Positions 42,579 to 53,949 of a stretch of 64,000 bases of DNA are shown one piece after another. The stretch comes from Endothia cerciana (taxonomy: Eukaryota; Ascomycota; Sordariomycetes; Diaporthales; Cryphonectriaceae). Every line of letters begins with the position of its first letter. Position 1 is the first letter of the stretch. Below the pieces are notes generated by a model. That model did no database searches and was not told where the DNA came from. It saw nothing but the letters and a program-made list of their open reading frames with translations. The translations under genes and the position numbers were made by a program. The stretch spans positions 682,001 through 746,000 of the forward strand of contig JALRMH010000005.1 in NCBI GenBank assembly GCA_026119935.1, read 5' to 3'.

Positions 42579-44298
42579 ATGACATCAAAGACAGACCCAT
42601 CACAGGTAGCGGGCCCTACAGAGCTGTGGATATTCCTGAATGACTTTACGGACTCGGACAACGAGGCCGCGGGCCTGGTCTGGGCATCGTCTCTGGATAG
42701 GCATCCGGAGCGCAAGGGCATCTACATAGCCGAGCCTCGCCACGTGAATCTGGGCTATTACATGACGAGCGCGGATTTCGGGAAATGTATCGTTCTTGTC
42801 GGCAAGCTATGGCCGCCCCTCGAGAGCGGGGATCCGGCCCTGACGACAGTGTTGGCCGGCCGTATGACTACGGACATTATCGAGTCCAGGAAGGTCGATG
42901 AGGGACCCCTGAATGAGCAGGAGCGGAAGCTTGTAAGCAATATCATGATATGATGAAGATTTGGGTTCGATAACGACAACACAATGGACTGACGACTAGT
43001 AGCGGCCCCTGAGTGATGAGGAGCGGAAGCTTGTAAGCGCTCTCATGATGTGGCCAAGTTTTGGGTCGGATAACGATGACACAATGAACTGACGACCAGT
43101 AGCTGGGAAGATGTATCAAACCATCGAACGGATCAGAGAAAGACGCAATTGTACATGCGCACCTCCTCGCGATGGACTTTCTATCCACGATGAGGACTCG
43201 CTGCCGCCGACCATTCGACATCTACGTAGACAACGTGGCTCTGGAGCATCTGGAGAGCCCCATTAACCTGAAAACTCACTATCATGAAGAACTCGTATTC
43301 CGCACGGCTGCTGAGCTGGACAGGTTCTACGAAATCACAGCGGATGCTACCGATGACGATGAGCAGATCGAAAATAGAAGGAATAAGCTCAGGGAGTGGT
43401 ACAGCAAAGCAGTAGAACGAAAGCTGGCTGATTTTGGAAATGGGAACCCCTTGCGAGACCTGACAAACTACAAGACCTTGTTCGACGAGATGCGAAAATA
43501 CGAGCGCGTCGTTTTCTTCGGCGGTTGCTCATTGACAATTCTTCAAGAAATTCTCGAAAAAGAGCCCATGTTAGCCAAGAAGATTTATTACTACCAACAG
43601 GGAGTACGTTCTATTCTAAGATCACAGTTATTCGCTTCGTAGGTCTCAACTGACCAATTCACGAACAGGGCACTTTCAACTCAAGACTCAACATCCTGGG
43701 GAACCCACTCAACTTCGCTCTGAATACCAAAGCTGCAGAATTTGTTTTTGACAAAGACCGGATTGACATGCTCGCCAAGTTCACCCTGATACCTACCGAC
43801 ACAACCAAGAAGCTTGAGTTCACTGTCAAGGGACTCAAAGACTGGTCAGATGCGATCGGCCTCCATTCCCTCGGGTTCTACGGTCGTATGGATCCTTTGG
43901 ATTTAATATCCCCGAAAGAGCGGGATTGCCGCTCCGCGAAAACCGAGGACCTCGTTGCCTGGCGGTCTGAATGGGTTAACGATAAGAAGTACACAAATCC
44001 CACTTTTAAGGGCTACAAGGCCGTCATGGCAGACCTCGTGGCCTTTCTGGTTTCCTTCACCAACGCCTTCGATAAATACGAGACGCCACAGGATTTCGTG
44101 CGCAAGCGTGAGATAGGAGTTGCGATGGGAAAGCCGATTGAGGGCAGCAACCAGATGGTCCTGGAAGAAGACGAAAACTCACCTATCAAGGCACTGATAC
44201 TAGATTTTTCTAAGGGGTCGGGTCAGGATCCCCTACTCGTGGAGGACACGTCAGCTGTGGTAGAGAACGCGATTGAGTTGAATGAATGGGCATCGTAG
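42579..44298 (+). CDS. nucleoside-hydrolase-like protein with duplicated mini-exon
   Basis: Proposed exons: 42579-42932, 43003-43032, 43103-43603 and 43669-44298. All introns are GT-AG and phase 0. The product is about 504 aa. The first exon starts ELWIFLNDFTDSDNEAAG, which recalls the N-terminal Asp cluster of inosine-uridine nucleoside hydrolases. Exon 3 has YVDNVALEHL, and exon 4 GTFNSRLNILGNPLNFAL and KFTLIPTDTTK, as in fungal nucleoside-hydrolase-like proteins. Exon 2 and its flanking intron arise from a 100-bp tandem duplication. Skipping exon 2 also keeps the frame. Between 43103 and about 43150 a second frame looks equally protein-like (MYQTIERIRE), so a one-base shift may have damaged the gene. 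Enzymatic activity is therefore uncertain. Confidence 0.7.
42901..43100 (+). repeat. 100-bp tandem duplication spanning exon end and intron
   Basis: Bases 42901-43000 and 43001-43100 align end to end without gaps with 81 identities (19 differences counted by eye). Each unit holds the last ~30 coding bases of an exon, a GTAAGC donor after AAGCTT, a branch-like CTGAC, and an acceptor. Both units therefore contain a complete 70-nt intron (42933-43002 and 43033-43102). Confidence 0.95.
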
Positions 44299-44979
44299 TC
44301 TCAAAGCTTAAAAACTGGCGCAACTACCCCCTTAGCCTCTGCAGCTCAACTATCGATTGATAAGAGATCAGTCCTAGCAAGCCAGCTTCACAAGTATCTA
44401 GCTAGCGTCATCTCTGGTAGCTAATATCAAGCCTCGCATAGCGATATACGCCTTGTTCTACCGAGGTAACGTTCTTTACGGGGAAGCATACTTTCTCAAG
44501 CGATTTTTGCTGGCGTCGCGAATAGAGGAGGTGCTTTGTGGGTGCCAGGATGATGAAAGGGCAAGGACACTGTTGACAAAATATCGAAAGGACTGGATTT
44601 TGATTTAATGACTTATGACAGGCGATGAGGCTGATATAAACTTGGCCAAGTTATTCAGGGGGATCCAAGGTTCAATGATTCAAGGGAGTCTTTTGGCCGC
44701 TGCTCGACATCCTGGCGCTCCCGACAAGGGCGGCGACATACTGTTAAATTGGAAACAGAAACTTCTGCGTCGCTGACATTGTTGATAGGCACCTGGCTCT
44801 ATAACAGAGGTACGATAATTTTTCTGCGCCTCAGAATTTGCATGGTAAATTCATCGTCAAGTCTTCCCACCCAAAAGCAGGTCAGACAATGAGGCAGGCT
44901 GCTGCTGCTGTAGTATTTTCCCTGCGCATTCAAGCATCGTCTATTTTCTTCTTCTTTTTTCTTTCAGTCATTTCAAGCC
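44299..44979. other. intergenic between convergent genes
   Basis: About 680 bases between the 3' ends of the nucleoside-hydrolase-like gene and the minus-strand exchanger gene. No element was recognised. Confidence 0.5.
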
Positions 44980-46170
44980 TCAGCCTCGCAAGATCGTGAA
45001 CTCGACCGCCAAAAACCCCCCATATGCAACCAACATCAACGCGCCCAGCATTTGCCTCACGCCAGCAACCTTACAAATACCCTTGCCCCCGATAGCAACG
45101 ACGACGGTCAAGGCGACAGCGGCAGCCCATAGCCACCAGGCTTCGATGCGCGAGACATCCACAAAGCTCAGGCGCCCATCCGTGGGGTGGTCGTGCCAGT
45201 CATGCGCAGCCACACTCCACGCCGCGATACCGAGGCACAGTGTCAGCAGGAACACATTGCTTCCCACGGCGTCCGCAACGAGAAGGCCCGTATGGCCACG
45301 AGTGCTGCTCATCACGGCTAGGAACTTTTCTGGCAGTGTCGTTGCGAGAGACAGGACCGTGGCTCCAAAGGCTGAGTCCGACATGTCGAAGGAGGCGGCG
45401 AGGTGTGTCGATGTATGCGAGAGGATGAAGCCGCTAACCGTCAGGGCCACAAAGCCGCACACGAGCTTGAGCATGGGGATGAGGGTGTGGTGGAATCTCT
45501 TGAGCTTGGAAGCGCCATGCTTGGGGACGAGGGGGTCCGACTCGCCGGCTCCTCCATCGGCGCGGTGGCCGCCGTTGGTCTCATGGTGGCTGACGGCAGA
45601 CGACCCGAAAGAGCTGATCGAGGATGTGTCGTCAAGATGGTCGTGGGCCGCCGCGCCGGACTCGATATCCTCCGCCTCGTCATGCGGTTCGGTGTAGAAC
45701 ATGGCCCTCCAGATGGTCCACAGCACGAGGACCACGTACACGACGAAGCCTGCAAGCAACAGCCCTGCCACGACGCGGTTCCACAAGATGTCTGCAAGAG
45801 CGAACAATGATACGACGCTCGTTAGCGCCAGCAGAGCCACGCAGGCCATTTTAGAGCTTTGGTCGAATCCCTCCCACGCCCCCGTAGAGAAGACCAGGCC
45901 GAGCGCGAAGGCACCGAAGATGTTGGCCACGGAGCTACCGATAATGTTGCCCACCGCGAGGGCCGGGCGCCTCTGCGCCAGGCTGAGTGCCACAACTGCC
46001 AACTCCTCCCACTCTGCACCCGCGATGAGGATGGCGATGAGCATCTCTGGGAGATGCAGGCGTTTGGCCAGCGTGGTAGCGTTGGAGACAAAGAGTTTGG
46101 CGCCGCGCTCCAGGAGCGAGAGGCCGGCTAGAAAGGCTGCCACATTGAACAATATCTCGAAAGTGCCCAT
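44980..46170 (-). CDS. Ca2+:cation antiporter (sodium/calcium exchanger family)
   Basis: Single-exon gene, 396 aa from the ATG at 46170; an in-frame ATG at 46194 adds eight charged residues and is equally possible. There are two clusters of about five transmembrane helices. Each carries an alpha-repeat: GAEWEELAVVALSLA...GNIIGSSVANIF in the first and GATVLSLATTLPEKFLAVMSS...ADAVGSNVFLLTLC in the second. The acidic residues that bind the ion (GAEWEE, TTLPEK) and the GS-x-x-N motifs are present. A cytosolic loop of about 80 residues, rich in acidic residues, His and Ser, separates the halves. This resembles YrbG-like exchangers, which move Ca2+ against Na+, K+ or H+. The usual first-repeat pattern GTSxPE is replaced by GAEWEE, so ion preference is uncertain. 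Vacuolar or plasma-membrane location cannot be told. Confidence 0.9.
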   Translation of the reverse strand: MGTFEILFNVAAFLAGLSLLERGAKLFVSNATTLAKRLHLPEMLIAILIAGAEWEELAVVALSLAQRRPALAVGNIIGSSVANIFGAFALGLVFSTGAWEGFDQSSKMACVALLALTSVVSLFALADILWNRVVAGLLLAGFVVYVVLVLWTIWRAMFYTEPHDEAEDIESGAAAHDHLDDTSSISSFGSSAVSHHETNGGHRADGGAGESDPLVPKHGASKLKRFHHTLIPMLKLVCGFVALTVSGFILSHTSTHLAASFDMSDSAFGATVLSLATTLPEKFLAVMSSTRGHTGLLVADAVGSNVFLLTLCLGIAAWSVAAHDWHDHPTDGRLSFVDVSRIEAWWLWAAAVALTVVVAIGGKGICKVAGVRQMLGALMLVAYGGFLAVEFTILRG

Positions 46171-46194
46171 CTCCGCTTTCTCTCGCTCAGGCAA

Positions 46195-48289
46195 ATCCGA
46201 TCAGGATGTTTGTGACGTCGACGGAAGGATTGCGTATGTTGAGCTGCGATCACCGTCTGCGCTTCGCGTCCACGACATTTGGGAAAAATGAAGAGACTTC
46301 ATCCTCGCCGTATGCCAGCTGAGTCCATCTGTATGGGGCTCTACCGTGGCATTTCCACTCAGTCGCGTCAATCGCGTTGGTCCACGACATCCTGGGCAGA
46401 CCCACTGCGGTGACCCGCAAAAAGAAAGCAAACGTCTCGTGTGAGCCAGTGAAGCCCTGAGGGTACGCTAACGCTGGGACATCGACACGACTTCGATCTT
46501 CAGAACTTGATGAAATTTGACAGATTCAATGGTTACTACATTGGAAATATTCACAGCCCGAAATGGAGTAATCCAGGATAGTTTGTAGTGTAACCATACA
46601 CGAAATGGCGGCTCAACCCCTCGGACTTGCATTTGCCTGACCAGAGTGTCGCCTCCCAGCCTGATTGCGGTCGCTAACGATCGTGATGCCCCCTCTCTTT
46701 TCCCTCAGCAATGGCGGTCGGGTCATGTTCTCATTTTGAGACCTTGATTTGTAAATCACGCAACCTGATCGAATCGTTCTCGAACAGCTGATAATCGAGC
46801 TTCATACGAGGCTCAGCTGTTTGCTGGCTCCTTGCATCAGTGTCCTAGACTCCTGTCAGCGTCAGTGTAGTTTTCCTTGGATTGTCGAATACCTTCAAGA
46901 CAGAGAACGTTTTCAGTCTGGCAATATCGTCTCGAGAACATACCATCGACAAACAAATCCCCAAGTTCGTCAAATCATCCGCGTACACACCTATTAGCAA
47001 AAACCCGGGCGGCGGTTGGCCTTATAAGGGTGCTGCCTTATAACAACATCCCTGAAATCCACGAAGGCGTCTGTGACGATATTGCTGATAATAGCTGTGA
47101 CTGTGCCCCCGATAAGACCAGGAAGAGATGAGAGTACTAGCAATAAATAAGCGTTTCTAAAAGAGGCGGAGACTCACATGACTTATAAAAAATAAAACCG
47201 CTGGTAGCGGCAGTGTTCCTTGTCCAATCGGGCCCGTACCCGATCTGCCTGTTGTACAGCTCAAGCTAAAGCAGCATAGCGGAGCTTTTTGTTTATAGCA
47301 TGGCCGATCAGGTTTGAATAATTTTGTGGTCTTCTGGACAAAGTTGTGTTCATCAGAGGTATAAACTGAATGGCGCTAGGCATCCCTCCTATACGTGCGG
47401 GCGAGTCTTCAAACAGAGCTCCCTAGGTATAGGTTATAGCAATTGAAGTGTGATCATTCCCATCGTCCCTCATCCCTGCAAAGCAAAAAAGGGAGAATTT
47501 AAAGATATTAGGGAAGTCCCTTTCCTCAATAAAAGGAGCAGATGGCATAAGTAGACGGAAGTGGGGCTGCATGGAGCATGGGCAAGGCGAGTGCTTTAGA
47601 AGTCATACTTTATTGCCTCTATGACGTGAAGGCAAATATGCTGCAGTAACATCATTGGTTTTTTGGTGTTTTTTTTTTTTTCTTTTTCAAAAACCCTCCC
47701 CCCCCCCCAAAAACCTTAAGTTAGGCGATAATTAATTCACACACAGATGACCAGGAGCAAGGCGCCGAAGGTATAAATGCTTGGTAGCAACTTGATCAGT
47801 CACAGGGAAGCACTACCCCCTGGTGTTCATCAGACGATGGATCACCAGCTGTGGAAGCAAAAGCCAACTGTCGACGCCAGAAGGGTCGGAATTCTACCTC
47901 CACCTGCAATGATTTCGCTACTGAACCTTTGGCGTTGGTGCGGTCAGATGAAGCTTATATTTAAGCTTACTTGTACCCCAATCCGTGGACTCGCTACATA
48001 TAGACGAATGCAACCTCTGCCCCACGAGACGGTATGTTCCGGGCAGTTCCTTGGCGACGCAAGACAAGGGCCAAAGAATGGACACGAGGTCCAAGAATTT
48101 CTATGTTTGCAAGGATGGGCCATCAACAGAATGTGGGTAAGGTAGAGACTCCAGCAGCCCTCGTTGCAGCTATTGCCATGCATTTGGCCACATCGCAGAG
48201 AGTCACTTTCCCAGCTTCCGGGGTGAACGGACCAGAGCGACTCTAGAATGTGAAGAGAGACGACAAGTGCCGAGCGTGACTTGCGCAAG
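46195..48289. other. 2.1-kb intergenic region, no gene seen
   Basis: This lies between the exchanger start and the carboxylesterase stop, both on minus. It contains a T-rich run (about 47669-47686) followed by C11 (47698-47708). Short frames lack support. Confidence 0.5.
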
Positions 48290-50002
48290 CTACGCGAGCA
48301 GCTCCCGTGCGACATCATATGTGTTCATGTACGCGATCCCTTCTTTTCTCCACGTGTCCGCCTCAACCCATGGGCCCGTGACATTGAGTACCATGTTCTT
48401 GGGCTTATCAAGGCTGTATTTCGGCCAAGTCGGCAAAGACAAGGCATCGACCTTGTTCAACGCATTCCACGCGGCAGGCGGATTCGGGTCGAGGTTGTGC
48501 ACGAAGCTGATATACGCAATGGCGATGCTTCTCGCGAGCCTGAGGTCATCGTCGTAGGTCGGACTCGGCCCCAGCAGCCCACTGATATTCTGGAAGCTGA
48601 AAGCCACGTTGTCGAAGTGTGGAATCCCCTTAAGCGGGTTCTCGGTCCAGAGTCGTGTGTCGAAACGGTAAGAGTAGACGTCTTGACCACCCGTTCCTGA
48701 GTAGAGTTCGCACATCCTGCGGCGACCTGAGTGCATCACCATATCCCCTCCGATGGCTGCGCCCCAGCGCCAAACGAGACCTTCCGCGGGGAAGACGGAG
48801 CAGTTCCAGATATACATCGGGGGCTCGATGCACGGGTCATTTGGATAGAGCTCGAGGAACTTCCGAATCGTAGGCGGTGAGAGAGCATAGCTGCGCCACC
48901 ACAGGAAATCATCAAAGAGGTCTTCCTCGGTATTTGGGCCAGTGGGCGAGAAGCCAGTCCCTTCGTCGGTGTTGGTGCCAGTAAGAAGAGGAACAGCGTT
49001 GAACTTGCCATCGCGAATGAGCGTGCTAGGATAGCCTGTGAGGAAGTCGCCATCAATGAGTGGATTCCAGACTTGCGTGGGCGCAGCGGCGAAGAGTGCG
49101 TCTTGGTCAAGGCTTCGCAAGCACGGCAGTATTGTCGATGATGTCCAGCCTGCCGTCGTCCAGCAGCCCACTGTGCGGGTTAGATTTTCGACGGGAACCG
49201 CGTAATAGGCCAAATATTGCACCTGGCACCCTATTTAATGTCAGTGAAAGGTAGCTCTGGGAGAGCCATGACTCTACGCACCTGTCGGCCCACCGCTCTC
49301 CATGATGGCTCCACGGTACAGGCCATCGTTTCGACCATCATGGCTAAAGTGTTGGTACGCGATGCTCTGTGCACCAGCGCTCTCGCCCCAGACGACGACC
49401 CGGTCTGGATCGCCCCCAAATGCTGCAATGTTTTCTTGAACCCAGTGCAAGGCCAGCCTCTGATCCAGCAGGCCGGCATTGCTGGAGCCCTCAGCCACCA
49501 GCCCGGGCGTCTGCAGAAAGCCCCACATGCCTAGGCGGTAGTTCATGGAGACGGCCATGACGGGCTGGCCCATATCTTGACTGACCTTCACGACACCGGT
49601 GAGGTTGTACTGGGGGTCAGCGGTCGAGCCGGTATACAACCCGCCGCCAAATATCCACACCAGGACCGGCAGGCTGGAGGAAAGGTTCCCGGAAGGACGG
49701 ATGACGTTAAGGTTGAGGCAATCCTCTGAGATGTTGAATGCTGTGTGGTACTGCATACAGCTGTACCCGTATTCAGAGGCATCCCGAACACCTTCGAACG
49801 AGGTGTTTATGCTCTGAGGCCACCGGAAGCGCAGGTCTCCAACAGGCGGCTGAGCATAAGGCATGCCGAGGAAGAGATCTTGATCCCATTCCGGCAGATA
49901 TCGACCCTGATAGGTGCCATTCTTGGTGGTTGCGAGGGGCGCAGAGGTCGACGCAGAAACCAGCTGCAGCAAAGCTGCTGTCGCCAGCAGGGGGGCATAC
50001 AT
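48290..50002 (-). CDS. secreted type-B carboxylesterase/lipase
   Basis: Two exons, 50002-49282 and 49230-48290, with a 51-nt phase-1 GT-AG intron. The product is 553 aa. A signal peptide covers about residues 1-20. The fold is alpha/beta hydrolase of the cholinesterase-like type. The oxyanion loop is FGGGLYTGS, the nucleophile Ser208 lies in GESAGA, the acid Glu330 in GTNTDEGTGF, and the His445 in GIPHFDNV. Two Cys typical of the first disulfide loop occur around YSCMQY and SEDCLNLNV. Several Asn glycosylation sites are present. It should hydrolyse carboxylic esters outside the cell; the substrate is unknown. The next ATG upstream is absent, because the frame opens on a GTG, so 50002 is the start. 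Confidence 0.95.
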
Positions 50003-50862
50003 GGTGGAGGACACAAGACTGAGACTCTGGACGTCGGCCGCTGCGAAGCTCTAAGCTGCGAACACAACGATGGGTCCCCTTCCACCAGACTTGGTCACGC
50101 TGGATAGCGTCCCAAGGACATCTTATAGAGTGCCATCGTGGCTTCGCTTACACCACTCAGCAGATGCCAAGCCGTCAATATTCCTCCCAATATTCCTCCG
50201 GGCGATGACCACGATGCATGCAGATTGGAGGAAAATCATCATACTTGTGTCACTAGCGGCGTGCAGCCGATGGTGGAGGCAGGTGGTTAGTGTTGGAGAC
50301 GGGCGACCAGCGCACTCGAGGGCGTATGCGGGGTCGCGTATAGATTGAGCAAGGCAGAAGCCAACGGTGAACGGGATAATTCGTGTAGACGGCAGTAACT
50401 TCTTGATATCGATTCATGGTACAACCTCCAGAGTTAATAGTCACGCTGTAATTAAAGCTCACCCCTTGGCTGCATCATGCGAGTCTCTCTGCTCACTCAC
50501 GAATGCTCCTATGTTGACGAAGTATTACGAGCATTTTGAATCCTTCACACGCGCTATCCTGACCGCAGGCGCCCTGTATTGTCTAAGCATTATCAACTAA
50601 GACATTCGCGCCACCTTGAAACTTCTGAATGTGGCTCCATTCCGCAGGTGCGCGCATGATGGCAGGTGTAGACCTCGGTTCGCACTGATGCGATTGCGCC
50701 TGCCATCATTGCAGAGATGCCAGTGCATCTAGGCAGGAGCATCTCTGAAAGCTCTGAGATCTTCATTTTGGTCGGCAGGCAGAGCTGGTCTGTCATGATT
50801 TGAACCTGGTCTCTTTCCATCATCATAATCACAACGTCTCTCCCCACCCCAACACCTCCATC
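50003..50862. other. shared promoter region of divergent genes
   Basis: About 860 bases separate the starts of the minus-strand carboxylesterase and the plus-strand kinase-like gene, so both promoters lie here. No distinct binding site could be assigned. Confidence 0.5.
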
Positions 50863-52086
50863 ATGGCAGACGGACAAGTCTCAGAGAATGAAATCCCTTC
50901 TTCTAGAGACGATGCAAGTGTCCACGACGAGCATCCAATCTCGGAAGCTTCCGAGATGGGCGACGAAACCCTTGACGAGGCCGAGATCCAGTCTGACGAG
51001 GGATCCAAAGCTCAGGGCATCGATCCAAGCGAGATTGCGGACGGGATGGAGGGAGCCCAAATCCACACAAATGGTAACACCGCGAGCGTTGACTTGGGGT
51101 ATGATATAGCTCGGGGATCCAGGCTCACCAAAGCCACCGAAAATGCCACCGAAAAGACAACGCCTGAAGGTCCCCTTGATAAAGGATACTTCCTCTGGGT
51201 CCCCGTAGCTACACCTGCGCTTCGACGACCCTGCGCACGCTACGCTGTCGTCACAAGTGAAGGCTTGCATGTCTACAAATACCTTACTATCTTTGAAACC
51301 CCAGATGATGGTATCAACTGCCATAGGCATGGGTTCTTTCGATCAGATGAGTTCACCAAAATGGTTCGTCTGAAGTTGTACACCATTCTGCTGTCCGATC
51401 GAGTAACTGAACTCATCTAGGGGCCTCTCAAACTCAAGCCCGGGTATTGGAACTGCGGGAAGCTGCTCTTGTTCAGACGCAAAGGAGAGCTGAATTATCA
51501 GCTCGTTGAAACGGAAAAAAAGACCCTGCCCCGGCTGAACGAGCAGGCTCTTTGGCCCGAGAAACCGGACGTCGAGATCGGTGATTTGGATCCGTGTGTG
51601 AGCCATTTAGGAAAGCTCAATGGGCGCTCCAAGATCTTTTCGTGTGTGCACAAATACATTTTCGACAGCAAACCAATGGTCGCAAAGGTCTGGCCGACGC
51701 CTGTCTGTGTGCCTCGGGGTATCGAGACGGAGATGATGGCATACAGGGCCTCTGCGGGAAAGGACATCACGCCCGAGTTCCTCGGGCACGTGACAGAGCA
51801 CGGCCGCGTTATCGGGTTCCTGATGGAATTTATCCAGGACGCTCGCAAGCCGGTGTGGAATAGAGACAAGGAGCTGTGTCGCAAGGCCGTGAAGCGTTTT
51901 CACAAGTTGACGGGTTGGCATCGTGCTGACAAGGGGAATTGCAAGAACAACTTCTTGATCAAAGACGGGAAGGCGTGGCTCATCGATCTATCGAGGTCCA
52001 TTTCACCCGCAGACGTCCAACTTCATCCGGAGGGTTGGGCTGAAGGAGTGCTAGAGGAAGAGTTTGATGCTTGTTGGGACCTCTGA
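50863..52086 (+). CDS. protein-kinase-fold (PKL-type) protein with acidic N-terminus
   Basis: Two exons, 50863-51363 and 51421-52086, with a 57-nt phase-0 intron (GTTCGT...TCTAG). The product is 388 aa. The first ~75 residues are acidic and disordered. The second exon shows a reduced kinase fold: a VAIK-type Lys (about K256 in MVAKVWP), an alpha-C Glu (about E269 in IETEMMA), a hinge-like FLMEFIQD, a catalytic loop HRADKGNCKNN (H334, D337, N343/N344), and LIDLS (D356) in place of DFG. The order fits kinase-like families such as aminoglycoside-phosphotransferase-related proteins or fungal lineage-specific kinases rather than classical Ser/Thr kinases. The residues for ATP and Mg2+ binding appear kept, so it may be active. 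Its substrate is unknown. The N-terminal globular part (about 110-167) is not recognised. Confidence 0.8.
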
Positions 52087-53949
52087 TTAATGACAGCACG
52101 CTGTTGATCGAGCGATGAAGAGTCCTATTGGGAGAGGCAGTGTTCTATTGATAGCAAGAATAAAAGGTCTTATATAAATGTTGATAACCAAGGATATCGA
52201 TCCAATGCTGGACGGGCGTCCATTTTTCCAAGCTCATACAGCCGGCATTTCATTTACTCAAGTCGCTCAGAGCCCATCTGAGCCCTTCTCTGCCAACACA
52301 TCCCTAAGTATCGGCGTGGAAATTGAGAAAAACGACCATCCCAGGAGGACCGGCGAGGATCACACTGGAGCAGAAATTGTGTACGCATCTAGGGCGAGCA
52401 TTGACTTGTTATCTGAACAACAAAGAGAGCAGTTCACTTGTCCAGGATCTATGGGCCCTTCAGTTGACATGCCATGCTACAGCTTGATGAGAACTGTATC
52501 CGAGGTGCCATCCTCAAAGCCAAAATGCTAGTACCCTGCACGTCTTCCCTTCCGAATCGCATATAGTCAAGCATACTGACTATAAATAACTTCTGATAAT
52601 TACATGGTGTGGGATAGTCAGAGCCTCGTTGAGCAACCTTTTTGACACTCTGATAGCTGTCTCGTGCAATGATGAGCACACCCTCAGTGCGCCCTCTGAC
52701 GAATGCAGGAAACCCATTCAGGGGTGAACATTCACGATAGGAATGTGGTGTGTAGTAGGGGAACTTGTAATCTCTTACAGGTCCGAGTGTCGCCCACGAC
52801 ATGTGAGATGTATACCGATGTGAGATATTGAATCTGGCGACAAGACACACAGTGAGATGCACGTCCTTGCGCTGAGACCGGTCATGGGAATTCTGCCAAG
52901 ACAATTGTAATCAGCGTATCTTCAGACAGGGTTTAATTTATGCAGCGATTCGCTGATCTTCATCCTGCAACAATAAAGGTAGTCGGCCGCCGAAATTGGG
53001 TCCTAAATGGCTATCTTTCTCCTCTCGACAGACATCGAGGGTATATTGTCGGTCTGTGCATGGCCCTTATGTCGACATCCACTTTTTGACAGGAGCAAGT
53101 TTTCCGGTTTAGAGCTCTGAATTCAGGGCATTTAGGATCTACTATGATCCGCAGTCTCTACTATAGTATGTTAATAGTGCCATAAATGTTGTGTCTTCAC
53201 CGGGATTACCATTCCAGACCTTCGCTTGGGAATAACTCCCACGTCGGATCCATTGCATCACGCAGGCCCGGCATTTTGGTGTGGGTCCTTCAAGGATCAG
53301 GACGAAGAGTCTGCCTCTTTTGGATCTTAGAATCAGACAAAGGTGGGACCCCCACTGACAATCTCCGCCGCAGGGTTCACCAACCACGTGTGTGCCATGT
53401 TACTAAAATGTGCTATTGTTGGGGGGTTCTTTTAAGAGGTCGGTGCCGATTCGCCCACTTTGAAAATATAGCGCACAGGAGGGAAAAGTTGACGGGGCTG
53501 GTAGCCAAAGTAAGTCGATATTCGGAAGAATAGATATCGCGGGATCCCAGAGCAATATCATACAAGAGGTCAGGCAGGCTGGTTTGGCAGCTCCGAGTCT
53601 TTCTCGCGGGTTGCCACCGCGACATGGGTGAGTAGTTTGGCAATCATACAAATCTCGAGTTCCAACCGCTCCCGAGGTTGAGTCCTCGACCCACCATCCA
53701 GACCATCCAGCGTGACATCGCGGGGCTCCACAAGGACGAAAAAGATGGGTCGCTCAGGAGATTCAGTCGGTGGCCAGGGAGCAGCGATGCATACTAGGGA
53801 AAAGCTCAGGGGAGCCAGCTTGTGGATAGAATTGCCCTTCTTGAAATGAACGTCGCGTCTCCGCTGTCGATTTCTGTAAAAAGTCGACAAGGACACCAAC
53901 ACAGACTGCTACTCCTCGCTCCGACGTTGACTCGCGTACCGATACCGAC
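52087..53949. other. 1.9-kb intergenic region, no firm gene
   Basis: This lies between two plus-strand genes. A frame of 117 codons at 52178-52531 has reasonable composition (acidic/Ser-rich, ending KPKC) but no motif or splice partner and is not called. The rest contains the promoter of the PaxM-like gene. Confidence 0.45.

Noticed and set aside
52178..52531. 117-codon frame after the kinase-like gene
   Set aside because: Composition is acceptable, but there is no motif, signal peptide or intron continuation. It is left uncalled.
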